Shown: positions 35,384-44,762, counted from the first letter of the stretch. The stretch: DNA of 64,000 nt from JAHBXL01 sp038247555 (GCA_038247555.1 JBBRUT010000002.1:1-64000), one strand, 5' to 3'. Notes: generated by a model not told the origin, from the letters alone. Numbers and translations: made by a program.

Positions 35384-35533
35384 GGCCCGGCAGGCCTTCG
35401 CCACCCGAAATATCCACAGTCGGGTACTCGCGGACTGGACAAGGGAGCTTCCGCGAGGTAGATTCGTTTATCGGGGCGGTTTCTGGGGATTCGCGGCAGC
35501 CACGTTCTGTGGCCTTTAGCCGGGGAGATAATC

Positions 35534-36595
35534 ATGCTTGGGAAGGCGCGTTACTGGCGTGGCGGCTTCACATTGATTGAGTTGCTGATCGTGATCGCGA
35601 TCATCGCGCTCCTGGTAGCGATTCTGCTTCCGGCACTCTCGGAAGCGAGGCGTGCGGCGAGGAAGGTGATTTGCGCCGCAAGCCAGCAACAGGTCGCCGT
35701 CGCGGCCTCGAACTATGCCACGGACTTCACGGACCGGCTTTCTTCCTTCACGTGGAAGAAGGGCGTGCAGTACGCGGACAACATGCCCGCAGGTGCTGAC
35801 GCCACCGCCGCTGCCGCCAATCAGGCGATCGACATTCTGCGCAGGCGTGCAGATCGGCCTGAGCTTGCACTCATCGCAAACTGGATCCCGCACGTTTACT
35901 ACTCGCACCTTGTGCTGAACGACTATCTGCAGCAGCGGCTGCCCGAGCCTTCGATGGCCTGTTCAGAAGACCGGATCCGTCGCAAGTGGCAAACCGGCAT
36001 CCGCACGGCCCTCAATGCAGGCTCGACCGACTGGTACAACTACACCGACGGGGAAGACCCGGGCGATACTTCCAGTCAGGGTCAGCGCTGGCCGTACAGC
36101 TCTTCATACAGCTTTGTCCCGGCGTTCTGGTCGCCCGACAGAGCGCAAGTCGTCAACGGCCAAGTCATTCCGACAGTATCCCAGGCCGGTGTGCACAATC
36201 TGTTCACTGTGCCAGGCAACACAGCGACAACGATCCTTGGCCTGCGCAAGCTGTCGGATGTCACCTTCACCTCACAGAAGGTCATGCTGTACGAGATGAA
36301 CGACTACCACACCATTAAGAATCGATCTCAGTACCACGCATACTCAAACTCGAAGACACAAGTGAGTTTCTTCGACGGCTCCGTCCGGATTATCGACACC
36401 AAGGACACCAATCGCGGTTTCAACCCCGCGACTCCGAACGCCCCTGCTCCGACTGCTTACGCGTACACACCGAACACGCGATGGGAGCCGCGCTGTCGAA
36501 ACGCAGCCCTCACGCAAGAAACGGTCCAAGGACACTACCGCTGGACCCGCGCCGGGCTGAAGGGTGTCGACTTCAATGGTGGCGAGGTCCGCTGA
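35534..36595 (+). CDS. Pseudopilin-like protein with prepilin cleavage signal (tandem copy 2)
   Basis: The 353-residue protein is a paralogue of the gene 222 bp upstream. It begins MLGKARYWRGG, then FTLIELLIVIAIIALLVAIL, with the same Gly/Phe cleavage and Glu+5. Shared blocks are ATDFTDRLSSFTWKKGV, YYSHLVLNDYL, QRLPE, MACSED, RWPYSSSYSFVPAFWSPD, LGLRKLSDVTFTSQKVM and GHYRWTRAGLKGVDF. The middle diverges, with an insertion near residues 155-180 (TDWYNYTDGEDPGDTS). Long stretches of near-identical DNA at the 5' ends suggest a recent duplication or gene conversion. It has its own terminator. Confidence 0.92.
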   Translation: MLGKARYWRGGFTLIELLIVIAIIALLVAILLPALSEARRAARKVICAASQQQVAVAASNYATDFTDRLSSFTWKKGVQYADNMPAGADATAAAANQAIDILRRRADRPELALIANWIPHVYYSHLVLNDYLQQRLPEPSMACSEDRIRRKWQTGIRTALNAGSTDWYNYTDGEDPGDTSSQGQRWPYSSSYSFVPAFWSPDRAQVVNGQVIPTVSQAGVHNLFTVPGNTATTILGLRKLSDVTFTSQKVMLYEMNDYHTIKNRSQYHAYSNSKTQVSFFDGSVRIIDTKDTNRGFNPATPNAPAPTAYAYTPNTRWEPRCRNAALTQETVQGHYRWTRAGLKGVDFNGGEVR

Positions 36596-36631
36596 TTTCA
36601 GTCGGGCGAATCTGACGACCTCATCGACAAG

Positions 36632-36660
36632 CCCCGGCATTCTTGCCGGGGTTTTTTCTT
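36632..36660 (+). terminator. Intrinsic terminator after pseudopilin copy 2
   Basis: The stem CCCCGGCA / TGCCGGGG (36632-36639 with 36644-36651) with a 4-nt loop is followed by TTTTTTCTT. It lies 36 bp after the stop codon and 124 bp before map. Confidence 0.93.
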
Positions 36661-36783
36661 GGGGTGAAGGGATGACCGCAGCGGGAAGTGCTCATCTCGG
36701 TGGAGTGGATCGAAGCATGGGGATGGCCGGTTGTCTGCTGCACGCCCACCACTTCCATCGATTTCGCACCTACGATTCCGGCC

Positions 36784-37629
36784 ATGTCCCGTGCCCCTGT
36801 CATCTCCAGCTCCGAGACCGACATCGCCTACGCCGCGGCCCAATGTGTCGTAAAGACGCACCAGCGGCTGGTTGACTTCCTGAAGACCGGCCAGACACTC
36901 GCCGCGATCGACCAGTTTGTCGCCAAGACGCTCACCGACCTGCAGTGCCGGTCCTGTTTCCTGGGATACCGCGTTGGCCGCTCTCCCGCCTTCCCCTCGC
37001 ACGCGTGCCTGAGCGTCAACGAGTGCGTTGTCCACGGCACCGCGGGCTACTACACCAAGCCCATGAAGCCTGGCGATGTCCTGAAGATCGACATCGGCGT
37101 CGTACACAAGGGCTGGATTGGCGATGCCGCGTGGACGTATGTCTTCAAGGACTACCCAAGCGGCGAGGTCCAGAGGCTTATGCAGTGCGGCAAGGAATCC
37201 CTCCGCCGCGGCGTCGAAGAACTGCACCCCGCCAATACCTACATGGCCTGGGCCCAGACCGTCCAGGAATACGTCGAGGGCGAGTGCGGATTCCACCTCA
37301 TCCGTGGCCTCGGCGGACACGGCTACGGCCGATGGGACGACAAGCGGAAGAAGGGCCTGCACGAGCCTCCCTATCTCTCCAACGTCCTGCCGACATACAA
37401 CGACGAATGGCCCGACGGCTTTAAGAGGTGTATTCCCGGCACCGTGCTCGCGGCCGAGCCGATGATCGCGATCGGCACCGGCGAAGTCCGCCAGACCGCC
37501 AAAGAGTGGCCCGTGTACTCGAAGGACGGCTCGATCGCCGTGCACTACGAGCACGATGTCCTGATCACCGAGACCGGCCCGCGCATCTTGACCGAGGGCA
37601 TGGAGAACTTGCCGGACATCGTCGGGTAG
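36784..37629 (+). CDS. map: Type I methionine aminopeptidase
   Basis: Removes the initiator Met from nascent proteins. The 281-residue protein from the ATG at 36784 has the metal ligands in order: His-containing VNECVVHG near residue 80, Asp in LKIDIGVVHKGWIGDAAWTY (two Asp), His in RGLGGHGYGR near 178, Glu in LAAEPMIAIGTG near 222 and Glu in HYEHDVLIT near 257. An insertion of about 20 residues (GRWDDKRKKGLHEPPY) sits where many homologues read G.GIG..FH.EP. The C-terminus ends near the catalytic core. It is the first gene of a run map-ribF-DHH-methyltransferase. Confidence 0.95.
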   Translation: MSRAPVISSSETDIAYAAAQCVVKTHQRLVDFLKTGQTLAAIDQFVAKTLTDLQCRSCFLGYRVGRSPAFPSHACLSVNECVVHGTAGYYTKPMKPGDVLKIDIGVVHKGWIGDAAWTYVFKDYPSGEVQRLMQCGKESLRRGVEELHPANTYMAWAQTVQEYVEGECGFHLIRGLGGHGYGRWDDKRKKGLHEPPYLSNVLPTYNDEWPDGFKRCIPGTVLAAEPMIAIGTGEVRQTAKEWPVYSKDGSIAVHYEHDVLITETGPRILTEGMENLPDIVG

Positions 37630-37667
37630 TCACCGCCGTTTCCCCCTCCCCCGCTACCCTTCCCTTC

Positions 37668-38777
37668 GTGCCCACGCATTCTCCATTCTCGACCGGTTCC
37701 GCGGCGGCAGCAGCCACGGGAGACGCCGCGCGTGTACCCGGCTCGGTCCTCACCATCGGCACCTTCGACGGTGTCCACCTCGGCCATCAGGCTCTTGTGG
37801 AACGTGCCGCCGCCATCGCAGCGAATGTGCCCGCATCGCCCGGTACCCGCCCGAGCGTCATCGTTCTCGCCTTCGACCCCAATCCCATCGAGGTTCTTGC
37901 GCCCGACAACGCCCCCGCCCGCCTCACCACCTGGGCACAGCGCGAGCGTCACCTGCTCACAGCCGGCGCGGATGAGGTCGTGAAGCTGGAACCGACTCGC
38001 GAGCTGCTTGCGATGCCCGCCGCGATGTTCGTGGAGCGGCTTGCGAGGGAGTATCGACCGGCGGCGATTGTCGAGGGCGCGGACTTTCGCTTTGGCGCGA
38101 AGCGTGCAGGCGATGTGGCCCTCATGCGCGATCTCGGCAAGTCACGTGGCTTCGAAGTCGACGTCGTCGATCAGGTGGAGGTCCCGCTGACCGACCACAC
38201 CATCGCGCCCGCTCGCAGCACCGTGCTCCGCTGGCTCATCGAACGAGGCCGCGTCGGCGATGCCGCGTGCCTGCTCGGGCGGCCGTATGCCATGGCCGGC
38301 ACTGTGGTGAGCGGTGACCGCCGCGGCCGCACCATCGGCTTCCCGACCGCCAACCTTGATTCTCCCTGCCTCGCGCCCGCCGACGGTGTCTACGCAGGCC
38401 GCGCCACGTTGCCCGACGGCCGTGTGCTCGCCGCGGCGATCAGCGTCGGCACAAAGCCCACCTTCGGCACGCACGCCCGCGCGATCGAGGCATACCTGAT
38501 GGATGACGCCGCAGGAGCTGTCGCAGGCGGACGAACGGGCGAGTGGGGAAGGATCGAGGGGCTGCCAGAGTACGCATGGGAGCTTGAACTCGAGTTCCTC
38601 GCGTTCGTTCGCGACCAGGCGAAGTTCGAGTCGCTCGATGCGCTGCTGGCGCAGATGACCAGGGACTGCTTGCGCTGCAGGGAAATCGCGAGAGCAGCGA
38701 AGCAAGTCACCTGCACCCACACACATGTGAACAAGGCGGCCCGGCCCGAGCCCGTTCTGCAGAAGGATACTGAATGA
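37668..38777 (+). CDS. ribF: Bifunctional riboflavin kinase / FAD synthetase RibF
   Basis: RibF converts riboflavin to FMN and FAD. The 369-residue protein has the nucleotidyltransferase domain first: TIGTFDGVHLGHQALVERA near residue 31, FDPNPIEVL near 71, EGADFRFGAKRAGDVALM near 132, and ARSTVLRWLIERGRVGDA near 183. The kinase domain follows: LLGRPYAMAGTVVSGDRRGRTIGFPTAN near 203, DGVYAGRATLP near 243, and ELEFLAFVRDQAKFESLDAL near 306. No ATG is available; the GTG at 37668 is the only reasonable start. The 3' end overlaps the DHH gene (ATGA). With ribH at the window start, two riboflavin steps are represented. Confidence 0.94.
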   Translation: MPTHSPFSTGSAAAAATGDAARVPGSVLTIGTFDGVHLGHQALVERAAAIAANVPASPGTRPSVIVLAFDPNPIEVLAPDNAPARLTTWAQRERHLLTAGADEVVKLEPTRELLAMPAAMFVERLAREYRPAAIVEGADFRFGAKRAGDVALMRDLGKSRGFEVDVVDQVEVPLTDHTIAPARSTVLRWLIERGRVGDAACLLGRPYAMAGTVVSGDRRGRTIGFPTANLDSPCLAPADGVYAGRATLPDGRVLAAAISVGTKPTFGTHARAIEAYLMDDAAGAVAGGRTGEWGRIEGLPEYAWELELEFLAFVRDQAKFESLDALLAQMTRDCLRCREIARAAKQVTCTHTHVNKAARPEPVLQKDTE

Positions 38778-39847
38778 CCGTACCGACCGGCACGACATGG
38801 GGCTCATCGACCGACGCGACGGGAATCGCAGCGCGGCTCTCCGCAGCGCGGCGAGCCGTCATCGTCACGCACGGCAAACCCGATGGCGATGCCGTGGGCT
38901 CAACGCTCGCCGTTGCCCGGGCTCTCGCACTGAAGGGTGCATGGGCCGAGGTCTGGTACATCGGCCCGACCTCGCCATGGGTCGAACCGCTGGTGGGCAA
39001 GACTCCCTCACGCGTCTTTGAGCCCGCCAAGCCCGCCACAGGCCCGAAGCTCGACGACTTCGACACCCTCGTGTGTGTCGATACCGGAACCTGGTCGCAA
39101 CTCTCCGAGTTCAAGGGCTGGATGTCCGCGTTCAGCGATCGAGCGGTCCTTATCGATCATCACCTGCACGGCGATCCCGATGTCGCGGCTCTGCGGCTCG
39201 TTGAGATGAAGGCCGCGAGCTGCACGCAGGCTCTCGCGCCGGTGCTGTGCAAGCTGCTGGGAAGCGACACCGCGGCGGACCTGCCGCTGGAGATCGCCGA
39301 GCCGCTGTACCTCGGGCTTGCGACCGACACCGGCTGGTTCCGCCACTCGAGCGTCACCCGCGAGACGATGGTGCTGGGCGGGGACCTGCTCGCGGCGGGC
39401 GTTGATCACACCAAGCTCTACCGTGTGATCGAGCAGCAGGATCAGCCCGGGCGCTGGAAGCTGCTCGGCCGGTCGTTGTCATCGCTGGAGATCCATGGCA
39501 ACGGGCGCTTCGCCATCCAGACCATCCGCGCCAAGGACTTTGCCCAAACCGGTGCCACTCGCAACGACACGACCGGCTTTGCCGACATGGTGCTTGCGGT
39601 AAACTCGGTTCAGGCATCCGCGGTAATCGTCGAGGGCGAAGACAACGGGGGGGGCGGCGGCGCAGGCATCGCGGCAGCGTCGCCCGTGAGCAAGATCAGC
39701 ATGCGCACCAAGCCCGGTCCCGATGCGATCGACGCCAACAAACTGCTGGGCGCGCTGGGGGGCGGTGGCCACGCGCGCGCGGCCGGCGCGAAGGTCAAGG
39801 CGTCGGCCGATGACACCAAGGGCAAGCTGCTGGAGCTCTTGAAGTGA
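38774..39847 (+). CDS. DHH family phosphoesterase (NrnA-like)
   Basis: DHH/DHHA1 proteins of this type degrade nanoRNAs or pAp. The 357-residue protein has VIVTHGKPDGDAVGSTLA near residue 29 (motif I), VCVDTGTW near 99, LIDHHLHGDP near 126 (the DHH motif), LYLGLATDTGWFRHSSVT near 178 and a C-terminal DHHA1 domain with GALGGGGHARAAGAKV near 332. A Gly-rich insertion (EDNGGGGGAGI) lies near residue 292. In E. coli the same job is done by Orn; in most other bacteria by NrnA/B. It overlaps ribF upstream and the methyltransferase downstream (GTGA), so all are coupled. Confidence 0.9.
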   Translation: MTVPTGTTWGSSTDATGIAARLSAARRAVIVTHGKPDGDAVGSTLAVARALALKGAWAEVWYIGPTSPWVEPLVGKTPSRVFEPAKPATGPKLDDFDTLVCVDTGTWSQLSEFKGWMSAFSDRAVLIDHHLHGDPDVAALRLVEMKAASCTQALAPVLCKLLGSDTAADLPLEIAEPLYLGLATDTGWFRHSSVTRETMVLGGDLLAAGVDHTKLYRVIEQQDQPGRWKLLGRSLSSLEIHGNGRFAIQTIRAKDFAQTGATRNDTTGFADMVLAVNSVQASAVIVEGEDNGGGGGAGIAAASPVSKISMRTKPGPDAIDANKLLGALGGGGHARAAGAKVKASADDTKGKLLELLK

Positions 39848-40746
39848 GCGGAGGCGATCGTCCATTCCGGCCGCGCAGCGGCGCATCAACGACGCGCGGG
39901 CCGCGGCCGGGCGAGCGGCCGCCGCTTCGCGTTTTCACGACGACGCTCTGGGAGTATCCCAGTCAGCACTACGACGCGTATGTCGATGACGATGGAAAGG
40001 TGATCCGCAGCAAACTCGCGATGCAGGGAGATTCGGCGTACGTGGGCGCAACGCCCTCGTGGGTGATCTGGCAGTTGCTGGCCCGCTACACCCGCCCCAA
40101 CGACCTGATTGTCGATCCGATGTGCGGCAGCGGCACCACGATCGACGTCGCCCGCGACTTTGGCCGCCGCGGCATGGGATACGACCTCGCGCCATCACGC
40201 GAAGATATCTTCCGCGCCGATGCCCGAAAGCTGCCGCTCGAAGCAGGCGTTGCAGATTTCGCCTTTGTCGATCCCCCCTACTCCACCCACATCGACTACT
40301 CCGATGACCCCGCCTGCATCGGCAAACTGGATGCGGGAGGTGCCGGCCCGGATGGCGGCCGCGCGTACTACGAGGCGATGGAGCAGGTGATCCGCGAGCT
40401 TCACCGTGTGCTGAAGAACCGGCGCTACATGGGGCTGTATGTCTCGGACTCGTGGAAGAAGAAAGGCTCTGCGCAAGCCGACCGCGCGGACAGCGGTGCG
40501 GGCACAGGGTTCATGCCCATCGGTTTCGAGCTGTACTCGATCATGCGACGGTACTTCCAGCCAGTTGACATCATCTCGGTGGTTCGAAAGAACGCGAAGC
40601 TCGACCGCGGCAACTGGCACAAGGCCGCCGCCGATGGCAACTTCTTCCTTCGAGGCTTCAACTACCTCTTCATCATGAAGAAGGTCGATGATGGTGCTGG
40701 CCTGCTCGCAAAGGACGGCCGCCCAGGCAACAAGCGCTCGGGTTGA
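39844..40746 (+). CDS. DPPY-type DNA/RNA methyltransferase
   Basis: The 300-residue protein has an AdoMet-binding motif DPMCGSGTTIDVARDFGRRG near residue 96 and a catalytic VDPPYSTHIDYSDD near 141. This is the order of N4-cytosine/N6-adenine DNA methyltransferases and of TRM11-type RNA methyltransferases. An upstream segment FTTTLWEYPSQHYD is often found in the N4/N6 group. A later aromatic-rich part (ELYSIMRRYFQPVDIISVVRK, GNWHKAAADGNFFLRGFNYLF) completes the fold. No restriction endonuclease is adjacent; it sits at the end of map-ribF-DHH with a 4-bp overlap. It could be an orphan DNA methylase or an RNA-modifying enzyme. The start is a GTG. Confidence 0.85.
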   Translation: MSGGDRPFRPRSGASTTRGPRPGERPPLRVFTTTLWEYPSQHYDAYVDDDGKVIRSKLAMQGDSAYVGATPSWVIWQLLARYTRPNDLIVDPMCGSGTTIDVARDFGRRGMGYDLAPSREDIFRADARKLPLEAGVADFAFVDPPYSTHIDYSDDPACIGKLDAGGAGPDGGRAYYEAMEQVIRELHRVLKNRRYMGLYVSDSWKKKGSAQADRADSGAGTGFMPIGFELYSIMRRYFQPVDIISVVRKNAKLDRGNWHKAAADGNFFLRGFNYLFIMKKVDDGAGLLAKDGRPGNKRSG

Positions 40747-40764
40747 CTTGCCAAGCCCCCGCGA

Positions 40765-42222
40765 TCACACGTGCGTCGCCGCCGCCGCCGCGCCGGCCAC
40801 AGGCTTCACGAATACCGGCACCGGCCGATGCACCTCAACGACCAGCACGTCATCCTCAGGTGGGCCCGCGCGGTGGCGGGAAACGGCGCTGAGGATTGTC
40901 CGGATGCACTCACGCTCTCCCGGAGCGCGAAGGCAGGCGAGTAGGCGCTGCAAGCCCACCACGCCCAGATGCCGCCCCAGCCCGTTGCGGGCCTCAAGCG
41001 CGCCATCGGTGAAGGCGACGAGCGTGTCACCGGGGCCGAAGTGCAGGTTCTGGGTATCGGTGTCGAAATCCCCCGCCGCGGCCGCGCCCAGCACAAGCGC
41101 GGTGGAATCAAGCTGCTCGAGCCTTCCATCGACGGTACAGACGAAGGCGGGCGGATGGCCCCCGCTCGCATACTCCAGCACATCCCGGTTGGGGTCGATC
41201 CGGCAACAGAAGGCCGTGACGTAGACCGAGTGACCTGCGAGCGTGAGGTGCACGTAGCGGTTGAGCGCGCCGAGAATCTCGCCGGGCCCCGAGTACGGGT
41301 GCTCGGCGAAGAGTCGCTCGAGTTCGCCATGCAGCCGGTTCACGGTGAGCGCGGCGGCGATGCCATGGCCGGTGACATCGAAGACCAGCAGGTTGAAGGC
41401 AGGAGCCGCGCCGTGCGGGCTGGGGACGAACCGGGCAAAGAGGTAATCTCCCCCGAGCTGGCGCATCGGCTCGTAGACATAGCGGAACCGCACAGGCCCT
41501 TCCTCGACCGGGATCGGGAAGAGCGCCTCGTGGATGCGGCGTGCATCGACGAGCTCGCGTCGCATCTCGGCATAGCGACCGCGCAGCGCCGCTGCGGCGA
41601 CTCGATCGCGGAAACGGCTGTATCGCCACCAGCAGACCGCCGCACCCGGTACGCCGATCACCGGTGAAGCGGCGATGATGCCCAGGGCGATCCAGGGCGT
41701 CTGATAGGAAGTGATGATGGTGACGATGGCATTCAGGATGAGGAGCGGGACAAGAGGCTTAACGCTCTCTCGCCATGTCCACGGCAGGAAACAGCACGCA
41801 AAGACGTGGGAATAGAACATTCCCAGCACACTGACCACACCGACATACGCCCGAGCGGTAGGGCTTGCCCCGCGGAGCGCAAGCAGCGCGCCGACAATCG
41901 TGATGACACCGCTGGCGACGATCAGCCAGAAGGCCATCCGCAGAACCTCTCGCTTGACCATCGGCGAGCGGTAAGCCATGGCGAAGGCTGCGCCGAAAAT
42001 CGCGATCCCTGTGACACTGAGCACGATCTCAAAGGGGGAGGTGAGCGAGCTGACTGCGCTGGGTCCAGCAACAAACCAAACTGTGAGGCCCACGGCAAGG
42101 ATGGCCAGCTTCACGGCCGCGACGACCCCCGTGTACCAAAGGAACCGGGTGCGCAGCCAGCGCTCGCGTTCGGCCTCGAACTCATGCCGGAAGTCGGAGG
42201 TTTGGTGGAATGCGGAAGTCAT
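40765..42222 (-). CDS. Membrane-anchored SpoIIE/PP2C-type serine phosphatase
   Basis: SpoIIE-type phosphatases dephosphorylate STAS antagonists in partner-switch pathways. The 485-residue protein has about six N-terminal spans (residues ~30-200), a short coiled linker (YAEMRRELVDARRIHEALFP), and a PP2C_SIG domain: MRQLGGDYLFARF near residue 256, LVFDVTGHGIAAALTV near 278, ASGGHPPAFV near 350, AFTDGALEARNGLG near 401 and EDDVLVVEVHRP near 459. The Asp/Gly metal ligands are all present. It could act on the STAS protein at 3379-3765, but the two are 37 kb apart. It converges on the methyltransferase gene with 18 bp between. Confidence 0.9.
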   Translation of the reverse strand: MTSAFHQTSDFRHEFEAERERWLRTRFLWYTGVVAAVKLAILAVGLTVWFVAGPSAVSSLTSPFEIVLSVTGIAIFGAAFAMAYRSPMVKREVLRMAFWLIVASGVITIVGALLALRGASPTARAYVGVVSVLGMFYSHVFACCFLPWTWRESVKPLVPLLILNAIVTIITSYQTPWIALGIIAASPVIGVPGAAVCWWRYSRFRDRVAAAALRGRYAEMRRELVDARRIHEALFPIPVEEGPVRFRYVYEPMRQLGGDYLFARFVPSPHGAAPAFNLLVFDVTGHGIAAALTVNRLHGELERLFAEHPYSGPGEILGALNRYVHLTLAGHSVYVTAFCCRIDPNRDVLEYASGGHPPAFVCTVDGRLEQLDSTALVLGAAAAGDFDTDTQNLHFGPGDTLVAFTDGALEARNGLGRHLGVVGLQRLLACLRAPGERECIRTILSAVSRHRAGPPEDDVLVVEVHRPVPVFVKPVAGAAAAATHV

Positions 42223-42286
42223 AGTGGTCCGTCAATGGGGCGATGCCCAGCCCACGCCCGCGGCGAGAACTCGCCGACTGCGAAAG

Positions 42287-42892
42287 CTATCCGGCCCGGC
42301 TCGCGCCCGGCACCCACTTCACATCATGTGCCCCATCGTCATTGGCGACCCGTGAAAGCACGAAGAGCAGATCGCTCAGCCGATTGAGGTATCGAACCGT
42401 TTCAGCGTTGGTGACGGCACCACCCGATTGGGAGATCAGCAGCACGGTCAATCGCTCGGCGCGGCGGGTGATCGTGCGGGCAAGGTGCAACGCCGCGGCG
42501 AGCGGGGTGCCGCCGGGAAGAACAAAGCTGTCGAGCGGCTTCATCCCGTCGTTGAAACGATCGATCGTGCGTTCGAGCCTGTCGGTCTGCGTGGGTAGCA
42601 CCCGGAGCCGAGCGCCGAGTTGTTCATCAGGAGCGCACGGGCAACACAGGTCGGCGCCAACATCAAACAGATCGTTCTGAATGGCGCGAAGCAGGGCTGC
42701 GATCTCCCCTGCCTGGGCGACCTGGGGCGAACGCTCGGCCTCGATCACGCACAGCCCGATGGCGGCATTGGCTTCATCAACCGTCCCGTAGGCCTCGACA
42801 CGCTGGTCGGTCTTGGGTACACGGGTCCCATCGCCCAGCCCGGTGGTGCCATCGTCGCCAGTCTTGGTATAGATTTTGGTGAGTCGGATCAT
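42287..42892 (-). CDS. Cob(I)alamin adenosyltransferase, PduO type
   Basis: Makes adenosylcobalamin from cob(I)alamin and ATP. The 201-residue protein starts RLTKIYTKTGDDGTTGLGDG, the ATP-binding signature, followed by KTDQRVEAYGTVDEANAAIG near residue 27, and the helical core with LHLARTITRRAERLTVLL near 134 and VRYLNRLSDLLFVLSRVAN near 165. Length and motifs match PduO-type enzymes. It is divergent from recJ, with 94 bp between start codons. No cobalamin biosynthesis gene or B12 riboswitch is visible nearby. Confidence 0.95.
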   Translation of the reverse strand: MIRLTKIYTKTGDDGTTGLGDGTRVPKTDQRVEAYGTVDEANAAIGLCVIEAERSPQVAQAGEIAALLRAIQNDLFDVGADLCCPCAPDEQLGARLRVLPTQTDRLERTIDRFNDGMKPLDSFVLPGGTPLAAALHLARTITRRAERLTVLLISQSGGAVTNAETVRYLNRLSDLLFVLSRVANDDGAHDVKWVPGASRAG

Positions 42893-42986
42893 GCTGTCAG
42901 TTTACTGCCTTCGACGGCTGGATGCGGCCCCCAGTTTGGGGATTCTGTTTCGCCGCGAGCGATGCGATCGGGTAGCATGCGGACCT

Positions 42987-44750
42987 GTGAACGGACTCAC
43001 CTGCCGCTGGACATTTCGAGGATCAGACCGGCCGATCGGCGCAAATGCCCCCGGGCTGGTGGAGCGCGTCCTGCGGGCACGTGGGATTGATCCCGCCGCG
43101 GCGGGCGAGTTTCTAGATCCGCGGCTGGTTCACCTGCACGATCCCTCGCTCATCCCCGACATGGACCGTGCCGCGGCACGCTTGCTGGAAGCGCTGAAGG
43201 GCGGGGAGACGATCGCGATCTATGGCGACTACGACGTCGATGGCATCACCGCGACGGCGATGCTGTACCACATGCTGGGCGCCATCGAACCCGAAGCGCT
43301 TCGGGAACGCATCATCACCTATGTGCCGCACCGGATCGATGAGGGATATGGCCTCAACGCGGATGCAATCTCGGAGCTATCGCGAAGGGGCGCGAGGGTC
43401 ATCGTCTCGGTCGACTGCGGGGTCACGGCGTTCGAGCCCGCGAGGCGTGCCCGCGAGGAGGGTGTCGACCTGATCATTACCGATCACCACAATGCGCCGG
43501 CAGATGGAGAGGCTCTACCGGATGCATATGCCATCGTGCATCCGCGCCGACCAGGGTCGGCGTATCCGTTTGGCGAGCTCTCTGGCGCGGGCGTCGCGTA
43601 CAAACTGGCGTGGCGGCTGGCAACGATGCACGAACGCTCGCCGCGTCTGTCGGCTTCGATGCGCTCGCTGCTGATCGACATGCTCGCGTTCGCTGCGCTG
43701 GGCACGATCGCGGATGTGGTTCCGCTGGTCGGCGAGAATCGGGTGATTGCGAGGTTCGGGCTTGGTCGGATCAAGCACTCGCCGTTCACCGGTCTGCGGG
43801 CGCTCGTCGAAGCTTCGGGCCTGGGCAGCGACAAGGTCGACGCCATGGATGTGGGCTTCAAGCTTGCGCCGCGGCTGAACGCGGCCGGGCGCATGGGGCA
43901 CGCCAAAGACGCGATGGAACTGTTCACGACCGCCACGCCGGATCGCGCGCGTGACATCGCCAGGGAACTGACTTCCAAGAATAACGAACGCCGTCAGGTT
44001 GAGAAGGCGATCTTCGAGCAGGCACGAGAGATGGCTGAGTCTGCGGGCATGAACGCGCCGGATCGCCGGGCTGTCGTGCTCGCGCACGAAGACTGGCACG
44101 CGGGTGTCGTGGGGATCGTGTGCTCACGAATGGTCGAGCGGTATGCACGGCCGGCAATCCTTCTTCAGAAACGTGAAGGGTTCTGCCACGGTTCCGGACG
44201 ATCGATCCCGGGTTTCAACCTGCACGGGGGGCTGCTGAGCTGCGCAAGTTTTCTCGACAAGTACGGCGGGCACGACATGGCGGTCGGCATGCACCTGGCC
44301 GAATCGAAGTTCGAGGCGTTTGTGGAAGCGTTCACCGAGCATGCCAATGGCCTGATCACCGAGGACATGCTGCGGCCTCTGCTGACCGCAGACTGTGAGG
44401 CGGGGCTTGACGAACTAACTCCGGATCTGGTGCGAGGACTGGAGAGGTTGGAGCCGTTCGGACGCGACAACCCCGAGGTGGCGGTGATCATCCGGAACGT
44501 CCGGCTGCTCGGACCTCCCAAGACCTTCGGCAGCAATGCCAAGCATCTGTCTTTGACCCTCACCACTCAGCAGGCCCCGGGCGATCAAACCGCTGTCCGA
44601 ACGATTCGCGCCATCGGGTGGGACTGGGCGGAACACGCGCCGCGGCTGGCGGCAGGCGCAACGGTTGACCTGGTGGTGAAACCGGCAATCAACACGTTCA
44701 ATGGCCGGACCACGGTCGAGCCGATTATCGAGGATGTACGGATTGTCTGA
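42987..44750 (+). CDS. recJ: Single-stranded-DNA-specific exonuclease RecJ
   Basis: RecJ degrades 5' single-stranded DNA in recombination and mismatch repair. The 587-residue protein has FLDPRLVHLHDPSLIPDM near residue 37, the DHH motifs IYGDYDVDGITATAM near 72, VSVDCGVTAFEPA near 127, IITDHHNAP near 148 and AALGTIADVVPL near 196, then LNAAGRMGHAKDAM near 260. The DHHA1-like part has SGRSIPGFNLHGGLLSC and GGHDMAVGMHL near 390, and an OB-type C-terminal domain follows. The start is assigned to the GTG at 42987, just before the first conserved segment; no in-frame ATG lies close. It is followed after 12 bp by the EEP gene. Confidence 0.95.
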   Translation: MNGLTCRWTFRGSDRPIGANAPGLVERVLRARGIDPAAAGEFLDPRLVHLHDPSLIPDMDRAAARLLEALKGGETIAIYGDYDVDGITATAMLYHMLGAIEPEALRERIITYVPHRIDEGYGLNADAISELSRRGARVIVSVDCGVTAFEPARRAREEGVDLIITDHHNAPADGEALPDAYAIVHPRRPGSAYPFGELSGAGVAYKLAWRLATMHERSPRLSASMRSLLIDMLAFAALGTIADVVPLVGENRVIARFGLGRIKHSPFTGLRALVEASGLGSDKVDAMDVGFKLAPRLNAAGRMGHAKDAMELFTTATPDRARDIARELTSKNNERRQVEKAIFEQAREMAESAGMNAPDRRAVVLAHEDWHAGVVGIVCSRMVERYARPAILLQKREGFCHGSGRSIPGFNLHGGLLSCASFLDKYGGHDMAVGMHLAESKFEAFVEAFTEHANGLITEDMLRPLLTADCEAGLDELTPDLVRGLERLEPFGRDNPEVAVIIRNVRLLGPPKTFGSNAKHLSLTLTTQQAPGDQTAVRTIRAIGWDWAEHAPRLAAGATVDLVVKPAINTFNGRTTVEPIIEDVRIV

Positions 44751-44762
44751 GCGGAGGAACTC

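Noticed and set aside
36632..36660. Considered as an operator palindrome for map
   Set aside because: The T-run immediately after the stem and its position behind the pseudopilin stop make an intrinsic terminator the better reading.
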